Below are positions 59,993 through 64,000 of a DNA stretch of 64,000 nucleotides, piece by piece (the stretch's first letter is position 1; every line of letters starts with the position of its first letter). The notes beneath the pieces were generated by a model that was given only the letters and a program-made list of their open reading frames with translations, made no database searches and was not told the DNA's origin. The stretch comes from Bacteriovoracaceae bacterium (lineage in GTDB: Bacteria > Bdellovibrionota > Bacteriovoracia > Bacteriovoracales > Bacteriovoracaceae), in the NCBI GenBank assembly GCA_947450475.1, contig CANFVK010000007.1, positions 62,001 to 126,000 on the forward strand, in the 5' to 3' direction. The translations under genes were made by a program, and so were the position numbers.

Positions 59993-61320
59993 ATTTAAAT
60001 ATAATTCAAAAACTCCCAATTTTCTTAATTTTTATTTTTAGTGGTTGCTCATATTTCACAAATAAAGTTGAATTGCTCGCTATAAAAGATGCCAATTCCA
60101 AAATTCAATTTAAAGAAAGTGCTTTAAGCACAAAGAAAATTTTTTGTCCTCAGAATAATAAGTTTCAAATAATTCTAGAAGACGAAGCGACAAGCAAAAA
60201 CTATGAACAAATTTTAAAAAAATTTTTTGCACAAAAAAAATTTAATTTTGTACAAAAAGCTGCTTTTTTTTCACTGATTGAAATGAATAGAAGGCCCGAC
60301 AGAGCATCGCCAACTTCGCGTTTGCAGTTTTATATTAAATCAAAGAATCAAAATGCTTACTACGATATAAGACCTAAGGATTTAGAAAATTTAGATTCTA
60401 TGCCCTATTTAAAGGGAATTGAGATCATGCTCCGCAAGCATGGCAATGGATTAACTCTTAAAAAAACTGCAGACATAATCGATAAAGGATTTCAAACCCC
60501 ACTAGCAGTAAGTAACGAATTTGAAAAGTTTTTAAGATTAAATCAAAAAGACATAAGTCGAAATGAAATTTTGTCAGATTATTTTATGAAGGGTGATGAA
60601 ATATTAACTAAGCATGAATCATTCAGATATATAAAAATCAATAAACTTATAGATCAATATAATAACAATGGATTTTCAAATGATTTAAATTATGAATTCG
60701 ATAAAAATTCAATGCACTTTACACTAAAGCCAATTTCAAAAAACACGGAGGTAATAACCTGTAATTCCGATACAACGAATGATCTTTCAAAAAATGATCT
60801 ATTTTATAATAATAATCGAGCATCACATTTTTTTGCAATGAAAGATGGAGAAGATCTTTTTCTAGCCGTTGCAACATCGATTCAGCAAAAGCCTTTAAAA
60901 ACTATTGAAGGAACATATTTTTTTTTAAATCGTCCTTCTCCATTTCCAATACCTATTTGTGAATACAAAAGTAGTAATAATGATTTTATTTTTTTTTCCA
61001 CAAAGGGAAAAAGCCCAATACAGCACCTCAAACATCTCATAGATTACGACATAATTAATGTCGACTCTTTCTCCTCTTTAACTGAAGTATTAAATTTCCC
61101 TAGGCATCTTTTTTTATCTAACCCGGAGAGAATTCTCTACGAATCAAACAAAGGAAGAAAATCTCAAATTGATTTTTTCATGTCGATGAATTTTCCAATT
61201 TATCACACTGAAAACTTAGGTAATATTTTTGGTTATGCTTCATTCAATTCGAAAAAATCTCAAATTAGCAGCTTAATCATCGACAGTAGAGAAAATTCAT
61301 TTTTACGGTGCGCAGAATGA
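59989..61320 (+). CDS. large lipoprotein of unknown function
   Basis: The 443-residue protein begins with a lipoprotein signal (MNLNIIQKLPIFLIFIFSGC) with the lipobox Cys at residue 20. The rest is rich in Asn, Lys and aromatics, with no recognised catalytic motif or repeat. Expected location is the outer leaflet of the inner membrane or inner leaflet of the outer membrane. It is coupled by ATGA overlaps both to the upstream 115-residue gene and to the mini-ferredoxin gene downstream. Why a lipoprotein should be translationally coupled to a ferredoxin is unclear. Confidence 0.65.
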   Translation: MNLNIIQKLPIFLIFIFSGCSYFTNKVELLAIKDANSKIQFKESALSTKKIFCPQNNKFQIILEDEATSKNYEQILKKFFAQKKFNFVQKAAFFSLIEMNRRPDRASPTSRLQFYIKSKNQNAYYDIRPKDLENLDSMPYLKGIEIMLRKHGNGLTLKKTADIIDKGFQTPLAVSNEFEKFLRLNQKDISRNEILSDYFMKGDEILTKHESFRYIKINKLIDQYNNNGFSNDLNYEFDKNSMHFTLKPISKNTEVITCNSDTTNDLSKNDLFYNNNRASHFFAMKDGEDLFLAVATSIQQKPLKTIEGTYFFLNRPSPFPIPICEYKSSNNDFIFFSTKGKSPIQHLKHLIDYDIINVDSFSSLTEVLNFPRHLFLSNPERILYESNKGRKSQIDFFMSMNFPIYHTENLGNIFGYASFNSKKSQISSLIIDSRENSFLRCAE

Positions 61321-61571
61321 CAAAAAAAATTATTATCTTCGGACTTGCATCAAATAAAATATTAAAAGAATTATATTTTGAAAACACAAACACTGTAGCA
61401 ATTAGCTTATTAGACTATTTATTAAAACATGGAATTACTGTTGCATCGAGCTGCAAAGGTGAAGGTAAATGCAAAAAATGCGTTGTTAATTCCAACTTGC
61501 TAAGTTGCCAAATTGACATGAATAATTTACCGAAGAAAGAAGAATTTAAAGTTGAAATTGCTTATTTATAA
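61317..61571 (+). CDS. small 2Fe-2S ferredoxin-like protein
   Basis: The 84-residue product has SSCKGEGKCKKCVVNSNLLSC, i.e. CX5CX2C followed by a fourth Cys 8 residues on. This is the adrenodoxin/plant-type 2Fe-2S cluster motif, in a compact domain. It is smaller than usual, with little sequence after the cluster. The ATG at 61317 overlaps the lipoprotein stop (ATGA). Its electron partner is not in this window. Confidence 0.78.
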   Translation: MTKKIIIFGLASNKILKELYFENTNTVAISLLDYLLKHGITVASSCKGEGKCKKCVVNSNLLSCQIDMNNLPKKEEFKVEIAYL

Positions 61572-61613
61572 GTTATGAATTAAAGTTTTTTAAATATACA
61601 AAACTAGGTTAAA

Positions 61614-62219
61614 ATGAAGTATTTATCAATCGACATCGAAGCTACCGGCCTTAATGAAAATGATTATATAATTGAATTTGGAATGATTCCGTTTTGCACT
61701 GAAACATTAAGGGTCGAAGAATCTCTAGCAAGAAATTTTTATATAAAATGTCCTTCCTTTGAAGCACTAAAGCCTAATCTCGCCCCTTGGGTTATAGAAC
61801 ATAATGAAAAATTAATTCAAAAAGCACACAACTTTGGAATGAATATTGATAGTTTTAAAGATGAACTTGAAACATATCTAATCAGCAAAGAAATTAAACA
61901 GTATTTTAAAAATGAAAATAAAGAAAAAATTATTTTATTTGGAAAGTCGATGAGTGCAATTGATCTACCATTTTTAAATAGAGATTTGGGATGGAACTTC
62001 ATGCGAAAATATTTTCATCACAGAAACTTAGATTTGTCATCAACTGCAAATACACTAATTGACTTAAAATTATTACCTAGTGAGTGTTCTTCAGGTTCTT
62101 TCCTAATGAGACACTTAGGCTTGGGTGATGTGAAACATACAGCCCTTGAGGATGCTAAAAATACTGCTTTGATGTATTTAAAAATTATTGAATTATACTC
62201 AAAGAAAATTGATCAATAA
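61614..62219 (+). CDS. DEDDh 3'-5' exonuclease
   Basis: The 201-residue protein has the exonuclease motif I SIDIEATGLNENDYIIEFG (D, E), motif II around ILFGKSMSAIDLPFLNRDL (Asp) and motif III HTALEDAKNTALMYL (H, D). These are the DEDDh residues of the oligoribonuclease/DnaQ epsilon superfamily. Length resembles oligoribonuclease, but the sequence is too divergent to be sure of Orn; a small-oligo or proofreading role is possible. It lies 42 bases after the mini-ferredoxin gene and just 2 bases from the convergent M23 gene. Confidence 0.83.
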   Translation: MKYLSIDIEATGLNENDYIIEFGMIPFCTETLRVEESLARNFYIKCPSFEALKPNLAPWVIEHNEKLIQKAHNFGMNIDSFKDELETYLISKEIKQYFKNENKEKIILFGKSMSAIDLPFLNRDLGWNFMRKYFHHRNLDLSSTANTLIDLKLLPSECSSGSFLMRHLGLGDVKHTALEDAKNTALMYLKIIELYSKKIDQ

Positions 62220-62221
62220 AC

Positions 62222-62863
62222 TTAGTGACTGGAAGCTAGAAAATTTGTTGGATCAATCGCTTCCCCATTTTTCCTAATTTCAAAATGCAAATGAGGACCA
62301 GTAGTTCGACCAGTCATACCGATTTGAGAAATAACTTGACCTCTGTAAACACGTTGACCTTGATGAGTAAAATTTGTTTTTGCATGTGCATAAACTGTAA
62401 AAAAGCCATTTTTATGAGCAATTACAGTAATATTTCCATATCCACCAATTTCGCTTCCAGAATAAACAACAATGCCCTCTGATGCTGCGACTATATGAGA
62501 ACCAACACGTGAAGCAATATCTATACCTTCATGTGACCTCCCCCATCTTTGGCCAAATCCAGAAGAAATAGTTGAACTTGCCGGAACAGGCCACAAAAAT
62601 TCACCAGATTTTAAAAAAATCTTTGGATCAAAAGGCTTTGCATCAAAATCCTGCATAATTACACCTCTTTTTAGAGGAATAAAAACCCAATCACCTGGTC
62701 TTAAAGATTTTCCATGATTAGCTTCTTTAATATTTTCCTTAGGTACATTAAACTCTGCTGCAAGAGTCTCCAATGTATCAGTTGATTTAATTTGGATGTA
62801 ATGGCCACTTTTTAACGAACTACAAGAAGCAAGAATAAAACCTATTAAAAAATAAGCTTTCAT
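62222..62863 (-). CDS. LysM-M23 peptidase lipoprotein (NlpD-like)
   Basis: A lipoprotein signal (MKAYFLIGFILASC) is followed by a LysM domain (IQIKSTDTLETLAAEFNVPKENIKEANHGKSLRPGDWVFIPL) and a C-terminal M23 peptidase domain with RSHEGIDIAS, VYAHAKT and HLHFEIR. These are the zinc ligands of an active LytM domain, unlike the degenerate NlpD of E. coli. It may cleave peptidoglycan cross-links or regulate amidases. The start is uncertain: an upstream in-frame GTG/ATG near 62896 would add up to twelve residues, but the lipobox fits the ATG at 62863 best. Confidence 0.85.
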   Translation of the reverse strand: MKAYFLIGFILASCSSLKSGHYIQIKSTDTLETLAAEFNVPKENIKEANHGKSLRPGDWVFIPLKRGVIMQDFDAKPFDPKIFLKSGEFLWPVPASSTISSGFGQRWGRSHEGIDIASRVGSHIVAASEGIVVYSGSEIGGYGNITVIAHKNGFFTVYAHAKTNFTHQGQRVYRGQVISQIGMTGRTTGPHLHFEIRKNGEAIDPTNFLASSH

Positions 62864-62983
62864 TAGTCGTTTTAAAAACAATAATAAAAAATTCATCACT
62901 AAACATACACCAAAAAAGTAATTACTCTTTTATTTTACATGCTTTTGTAAAAAAAAAAATAAAATGATAGGGAAATATTATAA

Positions 62984-63655
62984 TTAAAGAGAAAATGAAT
63001 AAGATTTTTTAATTAAATCAATTCCGCTAGAAAGCTTGGGTAGGTTTACATTTCTGTAACAAATTTCAAAAGTAGAATTTATAGGAAGTGAAAGAATATT
63101 AAAGTCCAAAATATCCAACAATGATTGCTTGGGTAAGATATCCCAATCTATATTATAAATCATTAAAAAATTAGCACTTAAATATTTGTTAAATCTAATA
63201 TAAAAATTGGAAGCAAAACTTTTAAGCGATTCATTATCTTCTAAAAAATTCATACCATTTGTATCAAAGGTTAAACCCGAAAAATTGACGAGATCATAAT
63301 TTGAAAAATTAACATTATTAAAAAAATTAACAATAAAATTATATGGAAAAAATTTAGGATCAAAACTTTCAAAAAGGTAATCAAATTCAAAAAAAATATT
63401 TTTTAGATTAAATTTCCTTGAACTCAATTCATTTATAATTTTAAAAATCATAGGATCATTAGACACCGGAAATTTTAAAAATATTTTATGATCTGGTTTA
63501 AATTTAATTAAAAATTCGTTTAGAAAGACTTGCTCTTGTATGAAAGAAAAGCTTCTAGGCCGAAAATCAAAAGAAAAATAATTTAAATCTTGTGAAAGGA
63601 GATTTACGAAAGTTCTAGAGTCATATATTCCATCAATTTTAAATTCAAGATTCAT
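62984..63655 (-). CDS. putative TrpF-like barrel protein, highly divergent
   Basis: The 223-residue protein follows a trpG-like gene by 41 bases. Its start, FKIDGIYDSRTFVNLL with FDFRPRSFSFIQEQ, resembles phosphoribosylanthranilate isomerase (KICGI and GFVFYPKSPRY segments), and the end contains SSGIDLIKKSYSF, like the SSGVE and K motifs of TrpF. But the catalytic Cys of KICGI is Asp here and the body is very Phe/Asn-rich, so similarity is weak. It may be a remodelled TrpF or an unrelated barrel protein. The gene context is the main reason for the call. Confidence 0.4.
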   Translation of the reverse strand: MNLEFKIDGIYDSRTFVNLLSQDLNYFSFDFRPRSFSFIQEQVFLNEFLIKFKPDHKIFLKFPVSNDPMIFKIINELSSRKFNLKNIFFEFDYLFESFDPKFFPYNFIVNFFNNVNFSNYDLVNFSGLTFDTNGMNFLEDNESLKSFASNFYIRFNKYLSANFLMIYNIDWDILPKQSLLDILDFNILSLPINSTFEICYRNVNLPKLSSGIDLIKKSYSFSL

Positions 63656-63696
63656 AAATAATTTATATCCTAAATTAATAAATTAGACATTAGGGA

Positions 63697-64000
63697 TTAA
63701 ATTACCGTAGAACCAATAAACAACAATAACTCCTTGAAAAAAAATGCATTATTTTTAGTTCCAATAGATTCCGGATGGAATTGGTAAGATATCCCCCTGT
63801 TAAAAATCAAAATATTTATTTCATCAATACTTAAATATGATTTAAAAACTGCAAGAGAATTATATTTTTGAACAAGAAGTCTATTGCCATTTAAAAATAT
63901 TGCCACTTGTTGACCATGCATTGGGAATAAGGAATTTTTTACTATTAAACCTTCAGTGAGTGAAATAATTTGATGACCAAGACAAATTCCCATTAAATAT
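63697..64000 (-). CDS. trpG: glutamine amidotransferase, TrpG/PabA type (3' part)
   Basis: The gene runs off the right edge; only the C-terminal about 100 residues are here. The nucleophile Cys lies in GICLGHQIISLTEG and the His-Glu pair in YQFHPESIGT. KYNSLAVFKS matches the YHSL region, and MHGQQVAIFLNG lies between. This is the class I glutaminase domain of anthranilate or aminodeoxychorismate synthase. It supplies ammonia from glutamine. It is followed on the same strand by the putative TrpF-like gene, suggesting a trp operon beyond the window. Confidence 0.88.
   Translation of the reverse strand, partial: YLMGICLGHQIISLTEGLIVKNSLFPMHGQQVAIFLNGNRLLVQKYNSLAVFKSYLSIDEINILIFNRGISYQFHPESIGTKNNAFFFKELLLFIGSTVI

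Noticed and set aside
1-64000. tRNA, rRNA, CRISPR, insertion sequences, prophage
   Set aside because: No cloverleaf-like tRNA, rRNA segment, regularly spaced repeat, transposase or phage gene was seen on either strand.

Overview
The window is an AT-rich (by eye roughly one third G+C), gene-dense bacterial chromosome segment. Many neighbouring genes abut or overlap by 1-4 bases, and TTG/GTG starts with clear Shine-Dalgarno (SD) sequences are common. The gene set suggests a Gram-negative, non-enteric proteobacterium-like lineage: an rimP-nusA-infB-rbfA-truB operon, many lipoproteins and signal peptides, an outer-membrane barrel, PilZ and CpaF proteins, an exported protein-glutaminase and murein enzymes. 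My best guess is Bdellovibrionota (Bacteriovorax-like), but this is an inference from style and content, not proven. There is no phage, IS element, CRISPR array, rRNA or tRNA that I can see.

Layout. 1-10.3 kb: housekeeping and regulatory genes (IPNS-like oxygenase fragment, YggS, SRPBCC protein, GlpX, PilZ protein, then pgsA-serB-panD-LRR on the plus strand, ClpB-like disaggregase, CheY-like receiver, S1/P1 nuclease). 10.3-15.7 kb: a quiet 380-base gap, a tiny membrane-protein gene, and a tightly coupled five-gene minus-strand operon (two alpha/beta hydrolases, a ketoacyl synthase III homologue, a FabG-like reductase and an acyl-CoA ligase) that looks like a specialised acyl pathway. 15.9-23.1 kb: PHB-depolymerase-like esterase, exported protein, then AlkB-like dioxygenase, LexA, DinB and a MenE-MenH fusion. 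23.1-34.3 kb: envelope proteins, orphan histidine kinase, eno, murI, nth, exported protein-glutaminase, lone CpaF ATPase with a cupredoxin-like partner, exported Hsp20-like protein. 34.3-41.6 kb: metalloprotease, FKBP lipoprotein, acid phosphatase lipoprotein, RNase HI, PTPS-like enzyme, MpaA-like amidase, serine hydrolase, membrane ferredoxin. 41.6-49.7 kb: the translation/transcription operon and, upstream of it, rimI and a TPR/winged-helix regulator. 49.8-59.5 kb: thrS, then the most unusual part.

The most unusual system is the plus-strand run 51713-59432. It encodes a D-Ala-D-Ala-ligase-like ATP-grasp enzyme, a 1025-residue protein with an intact class III aminotransferase, a GNAT acetyltransferase and a second aminotransferase-like domain that has lost its PLP lysine, an Ntn-type (C45, isopenicillin N acyltransferase-like) acyltransferase, another class III aminotransferase, and both subunits of a succinyl-CoA:3-ketoacid-type CoA transferase. 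The genes are coupled by ATGA overlaps or short gaps and the run ends in a strong terminator. I know of no described pathway with this combination; an amino-acid-derived conjugate or small peptide-like metabolite is a reasonable guess.

59.6-64 kb: a coupled set of small or hypothetical genes (lipoprotein, mini-ferredoxin, DEDDh exonuclease), a LysM-M23 lipoprotein, and at the right edge the 3' end of a trpG-like glutaminase followed by a divergent protein that may be a remodelled TrpF. Three inverted repeats that overlap promoter -10 regions (lexA, thrS, rimP) hint at local transcriptional control.
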